Assembly: GCF_052055875.1 (NCBI RefSeq) | Contig: NZ_CP170508.1 | Coordinates: 2,294,001-2,358,000, forward strand | Source: Methanosphaerula subterraneus | GTDB lineage: Archaea; Halobacteriota; Methanomicrobia; Methanomicrobiales; Methanospirillaceae | Length of the DNA stretch: 64,000 nucleotides | Reading direction: 5' to 3' | Shown: positions 8,083-16,632 of the stretch, one piece after another | Layout of the letters: the number at the start of each line of letters is the position of its first letter | How positions within the stretch are numbered: position 1 is the first letter of the stretch | Translations under genes and position numbers: made by a program | Notes under the pieces: model-generated | Database searches by the model: none | What the model was told of the DNA's origin: nothing | The model's input: only the letters and a program-made list of their open reading frames with translations

Positions 8083-9273
8083 TCAGTCCCGCTTCTGGTT
8101 CATCAGGAGGCGGGCCTGAAGCCCGTAATACTTGGAGAACCCGACCGCATCGCACTGGTCCACCGTGGTGCTGTCGAAGGAGGCGTATTCGTCCGAGTAG
8201 AGCGTGTCAGGCGAGGACCTGCCGAGCACACGGACCGAGCCCTTGTACAGCTTCAGGTCGACGGTGCCGTTCACCCGTTCCTGGGTCTTGTCGATGAACG
8301 ACGTCAGCGCCCAGTACAGCGGCTCGTAGATCAGTCCCATGTAGGCCAGTTCAGACCACTTGGCATCGATCATCTCCTTGAAGGCCAGTTCCTGCCTGGA
8401 GAGGACCAGCCCCTCCAGGTCGTGGTGGGCCACCAGCAGCACCGTCGCGGCCGGGTGCTCGTAGTTCTCCCGCGCCTTGAGACCGAGGATCCGGTCCTCC
8501 ATCATGTCGTTCCTGCCGACGCCGTGTGCACCTGCCAGCGTGTTCAGGGCCCGGATCAGGTCGAGGCCGCTCATCGGCTCGTTGTTCAGCGCGATCGGCA
8601 CCCCGTCCTTGAACTGGATACTGATCGTCGCCGGCGTCTCCGGGGCCGCTTCAGGGGAGACGGTCCAGTGGAAGATCTCTTCTGGAGGGTGGAAGGCCGG
8701 GTCTTCGAGTTTTCCCCCCTCGATCGAGCGAGACCAGCAGTTCTCGTCCACAGACCACGGCTTCTCCTTCACCACCGGCACCGGGATCTGCTTCTCCTGG
8801 GCGTACTGGATCTCCCACTCCCGGGTCAGGTTCAGCTCCCTGATCGGTGCCACCACCTCAAGGCCGGCACCATGGAAGATGAACTCGAACCTGAGCTGGT
8901 CGTTCCCTTTACCGGTGCAGCCATGGGCCACCGCTGTCGCCCCTTCGGCGCGTGCGATCTTCACAATCTCCTCGGCTATTAACGGCCTGGCCAGCGAGGT
9001 GCCCATTGGGTAGCCCTCGTACGACCCGTTCGCCTTGATCGAAGGGAAGAGGTGCTCGGCGACGAACCGGTCCTTCACATCGATCGTGTAGTGCTTGTCT
9101 GCGATCAGGTTCCCCTTCTGTGTGGCAGTGGAGATGTCCTCCTCGGTCTGTCCGACATCCACGGCCACCGTCACGACCCGGTCGTACCCGTAGCGCTCTT
9201 TCAACAGCGGCACACAGATGGAGGTGTCAAGCCCTCCAGAAAATGCTAAGATAATTGTTCCTTTTCCCATCAT
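8083..9273 (-). CDS. argG: Argininosuccinate synthase
   Basis: Condenses citrulline and aspartate with ATP to argininosuccinate, the penultimate step of arginine synthesis; 396 residues. The N-terminal PP-loop AFSGGLDTSICVPLL and the conserved AHGCTGKGNDQLRFE and KEKPWSVDENCWSRSIEGG are present. The start overlaps the end of carB by 4 bases (ATGA arrangement), with an ATGATG doublet at the start; either Met could be used. Being co-transcribed with carA and carB links carbamoyl phosphate production to its use in arginine synthesis. Confidence 0.98.
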   Translation of the reverse strand: MMGKGTIILAFSGGLDTSICVPLLKERYGYDRVVTVAVDVGQTEEDISTATQKGNLIADKHYTIDVKDRFVAEHLFPSIKANGSYEGYPMGTSLARPLIAEEIVKIARAEGATAVAHGCTGKGNDQLRFEFIFHGAGLEVVAPIRELNLTREWEIQYAQEKQIPVPVVKEKPWSVDENCWSRSIEGGKLEDPAFHPPEEIFHWTVSPEAAPETPATISIQFKDGVPIALNNEPMSGLDLIRALNTLAGAHGVGRNDMMEDRILGLKARENYEHPAATVLLVAHHDLEGLVLSRQELAFKEMIDAKWSELAYMGLIYEPLYWALTSFIDKTQERVNGTVDLKLYKGSVRVLGRSSPDTLYSDEYASFDSTTVDQCDAVGFSKYYGLQARLLMNQKRD

Positions 9274-12200
9274 TCAACCTCCGAGAGGTAATGGCTGATC
9301 GGTTCCAGCGTGATCTTCTCCCGCTTGATCGCATCGATGGCCAGCGCTGCGGCCCGTGCGGCCTGCAGGGTCGTGATGTACGGGATCCCGTAGTCGACCG
9401 CTGCCCGCATGATCTGGTAATGGTCGAGCCGGGACTGCTTGTCCACCGGGGTGTTGATGATCAGCCTGATATCGCCCCGGCGCATCATGTCGATCACATT
9501 CGGGGACCCTTCCTGAACCTTTCTGACCAGGTTCGCCTCGATCCCTGCCTGCATCAGCGTCTCGACGGTCCCCTTCGTTCCAAAGAGGGTCAGCCCGAGG
9601 TCCCGGAGCTGACCCGCGATTCGCCTGACCTCCTCCTTCTGCTCGGTTGAGACCGAGATGAAGACGTTCCCTTCGATCGGGAGTTCGTTGTCTGCCGAGA
9701 TGCAGGCCTTGTAGTAGGCCCGGCCAAAGTCGTAGTCGATCCCCATCACTTCGCCGGTGGATTTCATCTCAGGGCCGAGGACCGTGTCGACTCCGGGGAG
9801 CTTGTTGAACGGGAGGAGAACCTCCTTCACCGCGACATGCCGGAACGTCCGCTCCTGATAGCCAAGGTCCTTCAGTTTCTTCCCGATCATCACCTTCGCG
9901 GCCACCTTGGCCAGCGGGATCCCGGTCGCCTTGGAGACGAACGGGACGGTTCGGGACGCACGCGGGTTGGCCTCGAGGACGTAGACCACGTCGTCCTTCA
10001 CCGCGAGCTGGATGTTCACGAGCCCCACGACGCCCAGGCCGAGGGCGATCTTCTTGGTATATTCCCTGACCCGTGCGAGCACTGAGTCAGAGAGGGACTG
10101 GGTCGGGATGACGCAGGCCGAATCGCCCGAGTGGACCCCGGCCTCCTCGATATGCTCCATGATCCCGCCGATCAGCACCTCGTCACCGTCACAGACCGCG
10201 TCCACGTCCAGCTCAATGGCATCCTGCAGGAACGAGTCGATCAGCACCGGGTGGCTCTTGCTGACCCGCATCGCCTCCTTCATGTACGACTCGAGCTCGA
10301 CATTGTCGTGGACGATCTCCATCGCCCTTCCGCCGAGCACGTAACTGGGGCGGACCAGCACCGGGTAGCCGATCGCATTGGCCATGGCCAGCGCGGCCTC
10401 CTCAGAGTAGGCCGAGCTGTTCGGCGGCGACGGGATCTCCAGTTTGTCCAGCAGCTCGCTGAATCGGTCCCGGTCCTCGGCGATGTCCATCGCGTCAGGG
10501 GACGAGCCTAAGATAGCGGTTGGAAGCCCGAGTTTTCTGATCTCCTGCAGCAGCGGGAGGGCCAGGTTGACGGCGTTCTGTCCGCCGAACTGCACCATCA
10601 CCCCGAAGTAGCCGTCCGTCTTTAAGATGTTCACGACATCCTCGAGCTGCATCGGTTCGAAGAAGAGCTGGTCCGAGGTGTCGAAGTCGGTCGAGACGGT
10701 CTCGGGGTTGTTGTTGACGATATGGACCTCGACTCCCTCCTCCCGGAGTGCCTTGACGGCATGGACGGTGCAGTAGTCGAACTCGATCCCCTGCCCGATC
10801 CGGATCGGTCCGGACCCGAGGATCAGCACCTTCTTCTTATCGTTCTTGACGATGTCGGTGTTCGTCCCAAAGGTCGAATAATAGTACGGGGTCGTGGCCG
10901 GGAATTCGGCCGCACAGGTGTCGACCATCTTGTAGACCGGGTCGCCGGCGACGGACCTGACCTCGTCAACCGGCCGGCCGGTCAGTTCACTGATCTCCTT
11001 CATCGAGAACCCAGCGGCTGCGGCCTCCCGGATCATGCGATCGGTCGGCTCGGCTGCCAGGGCCCGCTCGATCTTCACGATATTCTCCATCTTGTTGAGG
11101 AAGAACGGGTTGATCGAGGTGAGGGACGCGATCTCGTCCACGGTGAACCCCTCCCGGAACGCGTCGAAGATGCACCCGAACCGCTCGTCGGTCGGGCTGG
11201 TCAGGATCATCCTGATCTCGTTGTGATTGGTGTGGGTGTTGATATCGGTGTCGAGCGAGCGGAGCGCCTTCTTGAACCCCTCTTCGAGGGTCCGGCCGAT
11301 GGCCATCACCTCGCCGGTGGACTTCATCGCGGTGGTCAGGGTCCGGTCGGCCCTGGTGAACTTGTCGAACGGCCAGCGTGGGACTTTGACGACCACGTAA
11401 TCGATCGACGGCTCGAACGAGGCCGGAGTGCATCCGGTGACGGCGTTGGTGATCTCATCGAGGTTCATCCCGATGGCGATCTTGGCTGCGACCCGTGCAA
11501 TCGGGTATCCGGTCGCCTTGGAGGCGAGGGCGGATGAACGGGAGACCCGGGGGTTCACCTCGATCACCCGGTAGTCGCCGTCCTGGAAGGCAAACTGGAT
11601 GTTACACCCTCCCTGCACGTCGAGAGCCCTGATGATCTTGATCGAGGCAGACCTCATCATCTGGTACTCGTCGTCCCGCAGCGTCAGGATCGGGGCCACG
11701 ACCACGCTCTCCCCGGTGTGGATCCCCATCGGATCGACGTTCTCCATCGAACAGATGATCACGCAGGTGTCCTTTGCATCCCGCATCACTTCGAACTCGA
11801 GTTCCTTCCAGCCCATCACGCTCTCTTCGATCAGGACCTGGTGGATCCGTGAGCGCTGCAACCCGATCTCAACGATCCGACGGAGTTCGTCGACGGTGTG
11901 GGCGATACCGCCACCGGCGCCGCCGAGGGTGTAGGCCGGCCTGATGATCACCGGCAAGCCGACCTTCTCGATCACCTCGCCGATCTGGTCGAGCTTGTTT
12001 AAGATCATGCTCCTGGGGACCGGCTCCCCGATCTTCTGCATCAGGTCCTTGAACTTCTCCCGGTCCTCGCCCTGGTAGATCGCCTCAAGTGGGGTGCCCA
12101 GGATCTCGACGTCCGCGAGGGCTCCGAGCTCTGCCAGTTCTGCGGTCAGGTTCAGACCGGTCTGCCCGCCCATCCCTGAGAGGATCCCGTCGGGTTTCTC

Positions 12201-12440
12201 CTTCTCGATGATCTTCGCGATGATCGGGGCCCGGAGGGGTTCGATATAGATCGTGTCCGCAGTTTCGGGATCGGTCTGGATCGTCGCAGGGTTGGAGTTG
12301 ACCAGCACCACCTCGATCCCCTCTTCGCGGAGGGACTTGCATGCCTGCGATCCCGAGAAGTCGAACTCTGCGGCCTGCCCGATCTGGATCGGTCCCGACC
12401 CGATTAAGAGGACCTTCTTGATATCCGTGCGCCTCGGCAT
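9270..12440 (-). CDS. carB: Carbamoyl-phosphate synthase large subunit
   Basis: Ammonia-dependent synthetase subunit that makes carbamoyl phosphate from bicarbonate, ammonia (delivered by CarA) and two ATP, for arginine and pyrimidines. At 1056 residues it is full length. Two homologous ATP-grasp halves are visible, each opening with an almost identical motif: KKVLLIGSGPIQIGQAAEFD at the N-terminus and KKVLILGSGPIRIGQGIEFD near residue 540. The last about 130 residues form the MGS-like allosteric domain (GTKGTVETLMQAGI). The ATG shares one base with the carA stop (TGATG), implying translational coupling. Confidence 0.99.
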   Translation of the reverse strand: MPRRTDIKKVLLIGSGPIQIGQAAEFDFSGSQACKSLREEGIEVVLVNSNPATIQTDPETADTIYIEPLRAPIIAKIIEKEKPDGILSGMGGQTGLNLTAELAELGALADVEILGTPLEAIYQGEDREKFKDLMQKIGEPVPRSMILNKLDQIGEVIEKVGLPVIIRPAYTLGGAGGGIAHTVDELRRIVEIGLQRSRIHQVLIEESVMGWKELEFEVMRDAKDTCVIICSMENVDPMGIHTGESVVVAPILTLRDDEYQMMRSASIKIIRALDVQGGCNIQFAFQDGDYRVIEVNPRVSRSSALASKATGYPIARVAAKIAIGMNLDEITNAVTGCTPASFEPSIDYVVVKVPRWPFDKFTRADRTLTTAMKSTGEVMAIGRTLEEGFKKALRSLDTDINTHTNHNEIRMILTSPTDERFGCIFDAFREGFTVDEIASLTSINPFFLNKMENIVKIERALAAEPTDRMIREAAAAGFSMKEISELTGRPVDEVRSVAGDPVYKMVDTCAAEFPATTPYYYSTFGTNTDIVKNDKKKVLILGSGPIRIGQGIEFDYCTVHAVKALREEGVEVHIVNNNPETVSTDFDTSDQLFFEPMQLEDVVNILKTDGYFGVMVQFGGQNAVNLALPLLQEIRKLGLPTAILGSSPDAMDIAEDRDRFSELLDKLEIPSPPNSSAYSEEAALAMANAIGYPVLVRPSYVLGGRAMEIVHDNVELESYMKEAMRVSKSHPVLIDSFLQDAIELDVDAVCDGDEVLIGGIMEHIEEAGVHSGDSACVIPTQSLSDSVLARVREYTKKIALGLGVVGLVNIQLAVKDDVVYVLEANPRASRTVPFVSKATGIPLAKVAAKVMIGKKLKDLGYQERTFRHVAVKEVLLPFNKLPGVDTVLGPEMKSTGEVMGIDYDFGRAYYKACISADNELPIEGNVFISVSTEQKEEVRRIAGQLRDLGLTLFGTKGTVETLMQAGIEANLVRKVQEGSPNVIDMMRRGDIRLIINTPVDKQSRLDHYQIMRAAVDYGIPYITTLQAARAAALAIDAIKREKITLEPISHYLSEVE

Positions 12441-13495
12441 CAGGCCATCCTCCGCATGATCATATCAAAAAAGTGACATTCCGTATCCCGTGGGCCTCCA
12501 TGGGCCTCGGGATGGAACTGAACGCAGGAGATACCCAGGTCAGGGGATTCGAATCCTTCCAGGGTTCCGTCGTTTAAGTTCGTATAACTACAGGCGCATC
12601 CCTCAGGGAGGGTATCCTGGTCCACGACAAAGCCGTGGTTCTGGGTGGTGATGAAGATCTTTCCATCCGAGTACCTCACCGGCTGGTTGGTGCCGCGGTG
12701 ACCAAACTTCAATTTATGAGTCTCCGCCCCGAGGGCCAGTGCGGTCACCTGGTTACCCATACAGATCCCAAAGACTGGCATGGTTCCGATCAGGTCGGAG
12801 ACGCATCGGATCGCCTCCCTGGCCTGGACCGGGTCGCCGGGACCGTTAGAGATGAGCAGGGCATCGGGTTCAAAGCCCTTGATCTCCTCGGCGGTCGTGT
12901 TGTACGGGAAGACCCCGATATCAGCTCCCCGCTTGTTCAGGCTGACGACCATGTGCCGTTTGATCCCGAGATCGATCACGGCGACCCGTCTCCCGGGCCC
13001 CGGGACTCTGTACGCATCCTTGCAGGAGACCTGCGGGATCAGAGCCTGGGTGGAGATAGGCGGAACGGCCCGTGCCAGGGCGATCGCATGCTCAGGGTCC
13101 CCGCTTCCGACGATCAGCGCAGCCCGGAGTGTCCCGTGCTGCCTGGTCTTGATCGTCAACGCCCTGGTGTCGACCCCTTCGATCCCAAGGAGCCCGTGCT
13201 CTTCGTAGTACCGCTTCAGTGACTGTCCAGTTGCCGGCTGATCGCAGATCTCCTGCGCCACGCAGCCGAGCGTCTGCACTGCCGGACTCTGGAAGTTCTT
13301 CTCATCGACCCCGTAGTTCCCGATCTGTGGGAACGTGAACATCAGGATCTGGCCGGCATAACTGGCATCCGTCAGCGCCTCCATATACCCGGTCATCTGG
13401 GTGGAGAAGACCAGTTCGCCGGCGCAGGTGCCCTCTGCTCCGAACCCCTCTCCTACCACATATGTCCCGTCTTCAAGCCCCAGAACCGCCTTCAT
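12440..13495 (-). CDS. carA: Carbamoyl-phosphate synthase small (glutaminase) subunit
   Basis: Glutamine amidotransferase subunit that channels ammonia to CarB; 351 residues. The N-terminal CPSase small-chain domain (EGTCAGELVFSTQMTGYMEA) is followed by a class I amidotransferase domain with ISNGPGDP, the nucleophile elbow FGICMGNQVTALALG, and the His/Glu of VQFHPEAHGGPRDTE. It is the first gene of carA-carB-argG-tRNA methyltransferase. Upstream, the minus-strand CCGTTAATAAGG at about 13525-13535 is a likely TATA box about 30 bases from the ATG, so the leader would be very short. Confidence 0.98.
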   Translation of the reverse strand: MKAVLGLEDGTYVVGEGFGAEGTCAGELVFSTQMTGYMEALTDASYAGQILMFTFPQIGNYGVDEKNFQSPAVQTLGCVAQEICDQPATGQSLKRYYEEHGLLGIEGVDTRALTIKTRQHGTLRAALIVGSGDPEHAIALARAVPPISTQALIPQVSCKDAYRVPGPGRRVAVIDLGIKRHMVVSLNKRGADIGVFPYNTTAEEIKGFEPDALLISNGPGDPVQAREAIRCVSDLIGTMPVFGICMGNQVTALALGAETHKLKFGHRGTNQPVRYSDGKIFITTQNHGFVVDQDTLPEGCACSYTNLNDGTLEGFESPDLGISCVQFHPEAHGGPRDTECHFFDMIMRRMA

Positions 13496-13604
13496 GGATT
13501 TCCATAATACATGAGGCGCAGACCTTATTAACGGTACCGCAGGTGAGCTGTTCTGTTCATTTCTGAACCTGAATGATAATGGCCCGGGATGACCCTGAAT
13601 ACTC

Positions 13605-13617
13605 GATGAAAAAAGGA
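13605..13617 (-). terminator. T-run after mtrH
   Basis: Immediately after the mtrH stop codon the minus strand reads CCTTTTTTCATC (T-run complement of 13609-13614). Archaeal transcription commonly ends at such oligo-T stretches. This separates the mtr operon from carA. Confidence 0.45.
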
Positions 13618-14637
13618 TTAGATGAGTTTGAAGATTGGATGGTTCGGATCCTGGGTGTCGATACCGAGATCGCGAGCTGCCTCGAGGATCGTGATATCTG
13701 CATACGCCTGGGTCGTCAGCATCGGCTCCATGTTCTCGATAGGACCGAACATGATCAGGTCTGCCCCGAGGGTGCTTGCAATCAGGTTGCAGCCGATATC
13801 CGGTGCTGACCAGACTGCCTGCTTGAGGGCTTCCATGTCCTTTGCATAGTGCTTGAGCATCTGGTCCTTGAGTGCCGGCTTTCCATCATAGACGGTGCCG
13901 AGGTTCTTCTTCCAGCGGCGGAGCCAGGTCCATGAGACGGTCATGTTGTGGTATGCGCCACCGGTTGGGAGGCCGTAGATCCCCTTGCATGCAAGGATCT
14001 CACGGTACGACCCGCCTGAACCGAGACCGAGTGGTGTGGCTGCAGTATCAAGAATTGGCCTGGTGATCCCTGCATCCTCTGCGATCTGCATCATACCCTT
14101 GGTCTGCCCTGCGACACCACCCTCGCCGAGCACCTTCTGGCGCCCTGCGACTGACGGATCTGCCGGGTTGAATGCGAGCACAATGGCTGCATCGACGTCG
14201 CTCTTTGCGAGGACTTCGATCTCTTCCTGGCTGATCGAACCGTTGATCGAGTTGTAGATCGCACGGTTGGCGAGCCCGACTTCGGTGACGTACTTGGCTG
14301 CCTGCATACGTGCTGCAGGTGCCGAGGAGTCCATCAGGAATGCGGTCTTGTCATCGATCGATGCGAACCAGTCAAAGTAGGACTCGAGCGCCTCACCGAA
14401 CTCACCGATGATCTGGATGAAGAAATGTATCCCCGTCTCGTCGGTCAGTTCCTGGCAGCGGTTCCAGAGTGCTTCAGCCTTTGGCTTGTCGATCGTACCC
14501 TTGTGGTCGTCGAGCACAATCTCGTGCTTGTTATAGAAGATCGATGCACCGAGAACGGTGGGGTATTCTCCAGGCTGCCCACCGATCTTGGTACCATTGA
14601 AATCCCAGACTTGCTGTTCTTTTTCAAATCTGAACAT
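13618..14637 (-). CDS. mtrH: Tetrahydromethanopterin S-methyltransferase subunit H
   Basis: Catalytic peripheral subunit that transfers the methyl group from methyl-tetrahydromethanopterin to the corrinoid carried by MtrA; 339 residues. It begins MFRFEKEQQVWDFNGTKIGGQPGEYP and shows the pterin-binding TIM-barrel fold typical of the family (FLMDSSAPAARM, DAAIVLAFNPADPS, PTGGAYHNM). It is the last gene of the mtr operon and is followed by a T-run. The preceding gene, 15 bases upstream, is the MtrA::MtrG fusion, so mtrG occupies its normal position before mtrH, but in fused form. Confidence 0.97.
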   Translation of the reverse strand: MFRFEKEQQVWDFNGTKIGGQPGEYPTVLGASIFYNKHEIVLDDHKGTIDKPKAEALWNRCQELTDETGIHFFIQIIGEFGEALESYFDWFASIDDKTAFLMDSSAPAARMQAAKYVTEVGLANRAIYNSINGSISQEEIEVLAKSDVDAAIVLAFNPADPSVAGRQKVLGEGGVAGQTKGMMQIAEDAGITRPILDTAATPLGLGSGGSYREILACKGIYGLPTGGAYHNMTVSWTWLRRWKKNLGTVYDGKPALKDQMLKHYAKDMEALKQAVWSAPDIGCNLIASTLGADLIMFGPIENMEPMLTTQAYADITILEAARDLGIDTQDPNHPIFKLI

Positions 14638-14652
14638 AGTATTACTCCTCTC

Positions 14653-15390
14653 TTAAACCATCACATTCAATTTGGGGAGCAGGACGAGCAGCATGATAAA
14701 TACTGTCAGTCCAGCTACCAGTCCGTATAATATACCGATATCTCTCCCAACCTTGCGGCCTGCACGCTGGGCGATCTCTGCGTCCACGAACTCGATCTTC
14801 TTCTCGATTGCATCGAGCCTCTTCTCCATCTCAAGGAACTGGGGGTTCGCCCCGGCTGCTGCAACCTCGGCTGAGCCGCCTGCTTCCTTGACCTCGACGA
14901 CCATGGCTTCAGCAGCGAACGCACCGGGGTCTTTTCCCTTCAGTTCGTTGATCTTTGCCTTGATGGTGCCAAGGTCCTCGCTCTCCATGATGTTGATGAC
15001 TTCGACCTGTTCCTGGAAGCGCTTAATCGCCGCGTCATCGAGGTTCTCGATGAACGGGATAGCACCTTCAGAGCCAACGATCTTACCCTTGTCAACACCT
15101 GATGAGTGGAGCTGGCGGAGTGACTGTCCTGAGAGATGCCCCTTCACTTCTGTCCCGCAGAGCAGGATGAAGCGGATGTTTGGATTTGAGATGACGTTTG
15201 CTACGACCTTCTCAAGCCCGAGGTTCTCTGTCTTACAGGAACCGCATATTGCCGCCCCTGCATCGCAGATCCCCTGTTCATCGAGGTGCGAGCCCATGGT
15301 AATAACTGCAACCGGGCTGTTTGCATCCCCTGAATGGAAGTCGCCCTGGACGATTGGCCATCCACTGGCTGGTGATTTCTTATCTGCCAT
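14653..15390 (-). CDS. Fusion of a second MtrA corrinoid domain to MtrG
   Basis: A 245-residue protein in the position where mtrG normally lies. Residues 1-172 are identical to the soluble corrinoid-binding domain of the neighbouring MtrA, including QLHSSGVDKG with the His that ligates cobalt in this family. After KEAGG the sequence changes to a short linker. It then reads as MtrG: MEKRLDAIEKKIEFVDAEIA, the GRKVGRDIGILYG signature and one C-terminal membrane helix (GLVAGLTVFIMLLVLL). The normal MtrA C-terminus, with its own anchor, is absent. A good ribosome site precedes ATG 15390. If made as written, MtrG carries a second corrinoid domain into the membrane complex. No separate mtrG gene exists in the window. 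An assembly artefact is unlikely because the junction is in frame and the copies differ at four bases. Confidence 0.93.
   Translation of the reverse strand: MADKKSPASGWPIVQGDFHSGDANSPVAVITMGSHLDEQGICDAGAAICGSCKTENLGLEKVVANVISNPNIRFILLCGTEVKGHLSGQSLRQLHSSGVDKGKIVGSEGAIPFIENLDDAAIKRFQEQVEVINIMESEDLGTIKAKINELKGKDPGAFAAEAMVVEVKEAGGSAEVAAAGANPQFLEMEKRLDAIEKKIEFVDAEIAQRAGRKVGRDIGILYGLVAGLTVFIMLLVLLPKLNVMV
14875..15390 (-). repeat. Direct repeat, copy 1: corrinoid-domain coding DNA (in mtrA::mtrG)
   Basis: These 516 bases match 15821-16336 with only four differences in my alignment (near 14896, 14974, 15181 and 15184), all silent. Four further identical bases precede the start codons. The copies are in the same orientation, 946 bases apart, with mtrF between them. 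Confidence 0.9.
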
Positions 15391-15400
15391 TCTCGATACC

Positions 15401-15607
15401 TCACATCAGTACTAATGCTGGTACCACAATCAGGACCAGTGCTACAAGCATCCCTGCTGCAAACCCGACAAGACCTGTGTCCATAATACCGGACTCAAGT
15501 TTGTTGGTCCTTGCAAGGATCTGCGACTTGTAGCGCATGTTTTCGACCATATTGTTTATGGCGACCATTCTGATGGGTCCAGCAGCCTTTGAGCCTTCTT
15601 CTGCCAT
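15401..15607 (-). CDS. mtrF: Tetrahydromethanopterin S-methyltransferase subunit F
   Basis: Small membrane subunit of the Mtr complex; 68 residues with one C-terminal transmembrane helix (LVGFAAGMLVALVLIVVPALVLM). The N-terminal part IRMVAINNMVENMRYKSQIL resembles the region just before the membrane anchor of MtrA (VVLVHTRMKVIEKMITDIGY), as is known for this family. It starts 6 bases after the mtrA stop with GGTGA as ribosome site. It lies between the two copies of the corrinoid domain. Confidence 0.92.
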   Translation of the reverse strand: MAEEGSKAAGPIRMVAINNMVENMRYKSQILARTNKLESGIMDTGLVGFAAGMLVALVLIVVPALVLM

Positions 15608-15613
15608 ATCAGA

Positions 15614-16336
15614 TCACCCCATCAGCAAGAATCCAATCAGTGCGAATGAGACGATCAGACCGATCATCAGCCCTTCGACCTTGCCTGAGTAGACGCCTGC
15701 TGCATACCGGTCCCAGTACCCGATGTCGGTGATCATTTTTTCGATCACTTTCATCCTGGTGTGGACCAGCACAACTTCGCCTGAAAGCGGCTGTACTTCG
15801 CCGGTCGACTCTTCGGCCGCGCCGCCTGCTTCCTTGACCTCAACGACCATGGCTTCAGCAGCGAACGCACCGGGGTCTTTTCCCTTCAGTTCGTTGATCT
15901 TTGCCTTGATGGTGCCAAGATCCTCGCTCTCCATGATGTTGATGACTTCGACCTGTTCCTGGAAGCGCTTAATCGCCGCGTCATCGAGGTTCTCGATGAA
16001 CGGGATAGCACCTTCAGAGCCAACGATCTTACCCTTGTCAACACCTGATGAGTGGAGCTGGCGGAGTGACTGTCCTGAGAGATGCCCCTTCACTTCTGTC
16101 CCGCAGAGCAGGATGAAGCGGATGTTCGGGTTTGAGATGACGTTTGCTACGACCTTCTCAAGCCCGAGGTTCTCTGTCTTACAGGAACCGCATATTGCCG
16201 CCCCTGCATCGCAGATCCCCTGTTCATCGAGGTGCGAGCCCATGGTAATAACTGCAACCGGGCTGTTTGCATCCCCTGAATGGAAGTCGCCCTGGACGAT
16301 TGGCCATCCACTGGCTGGTGATTTCTTATCTGCCAT
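15614..16336 (-). CDS. mtrA: Tetrahydromethanopterin S-methyltransferase subunit A (corrinoid protein)
   Basis: Carries the 5-hydroxybenzimidazolylcobamide that shuttles the methyl group between MtrH and coenzyme M; 240 residues. The cytosolic corrinoid domain (1-172) has the cobalt-ligand His in QLHSSGVDKG (about residue 95) and the conserved SEGAIPFIENL. An anchor helix (GLMIGLIVSFALIGFLLMG) closes the protein. A GTG at 16345 is in frame, but ATG 16336 is preferred: it is preceded by GGTGA at normal distance and gives the same MADKKSPASG start as the duplicated domain. The start lies 5 bases after mtrB. Confidence 0.97.
   Translation of the reverse strand: MADKKSPASGWPIVQGDFHSGDANSPVAVITMGSHLDEQGICDAGAAICGSCKTENLGLEKVVANVISNPNIRFILLCGTEVKGHLSGQSLRQLHSSGVDKGKIVGSEGAIPFIENLDDAAIKRFQEQVEVINIMESEDLGTIKAKINELKGKDPGAFAAEAMVVEVKEAGGAAEESTGEVQPLSGEVVLVHTRMKVIEKMITDIGYWDRYAAGVYSGKVEGLMIGLIVSFALIGFLLMG
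15821..16336 (-). repeat. Direct repeat, copy 2: corrinoid-domain coding DNA (in mtrA)
   Basis: Partner of 14875-15390. The near-identity includes silent third positions, so the copies are either very recent or kept identical by gene conversion. Confidence 0.9.
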
Positions 16337-16341
16337 TCTCT

Positions 16342-16632
16342 TCACCCCATCCTGATCAGCTGGAAGGCGATGATGCCTGCGAGGAATAGTCCGACTGCGA
16401 TACCGTACCAGAAGGCTGTTATTCCTCCGGCGATCTTCAGCGTCTGCTCTCTACCCGGGAACGAGGATGAAAGCATCCCTTCTCCGGAGAGCATGTTCAC
16501 CAGATCATCTGCGGCCGATTCGAGGATGGTGATCTGTTCGAGCACCGGTGCAAAGGACTCCCCTGCAGTGGTGACGATACCGACCAGCGGATCGACGACG
16601 AGGCCATATTCAGGCAGAACCTGGACGTACAT
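16342..16632 (-). CDS. mtrB: Tetrahydromethanopterin S-methyltransferase subunit B
   Basis: Small subunit of the sodium-pumping methyltransferase; 96 residues with one C-terminal membrane helix (GGITAFWYGIAVGLFLAGIIAFQLI). The N-terminal MYVQVLPEYGLVVDPLVGIV is typical of MtrB. Its ATG shares one base with the mtrC stop (TAATG), implying translational coupling. Confidence 0.93.
   Translation of the reverse strand: MYVQVLPEYGLVVDPLVGIVTTAGESFAPVLEQITILESAADDLVNMLSGEGMLSSSFPGREQTLKIAGGITAFWYGIAVGLFLAGIIAFQLIRMG

Noticed and set aside
10722..11537. Long plus-strand frame of 271 codons inside carB
   Set aside because: Translation is Asp/Gly/Arg-rich shadow sequence opposite a certain carB; no ribosome site or family.
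16337..16345. GTG start for mtrA (three extra residues)
   Set aside because: ATG 16336 has a better-placed GGTGA and matches the start of the duplicated domain.
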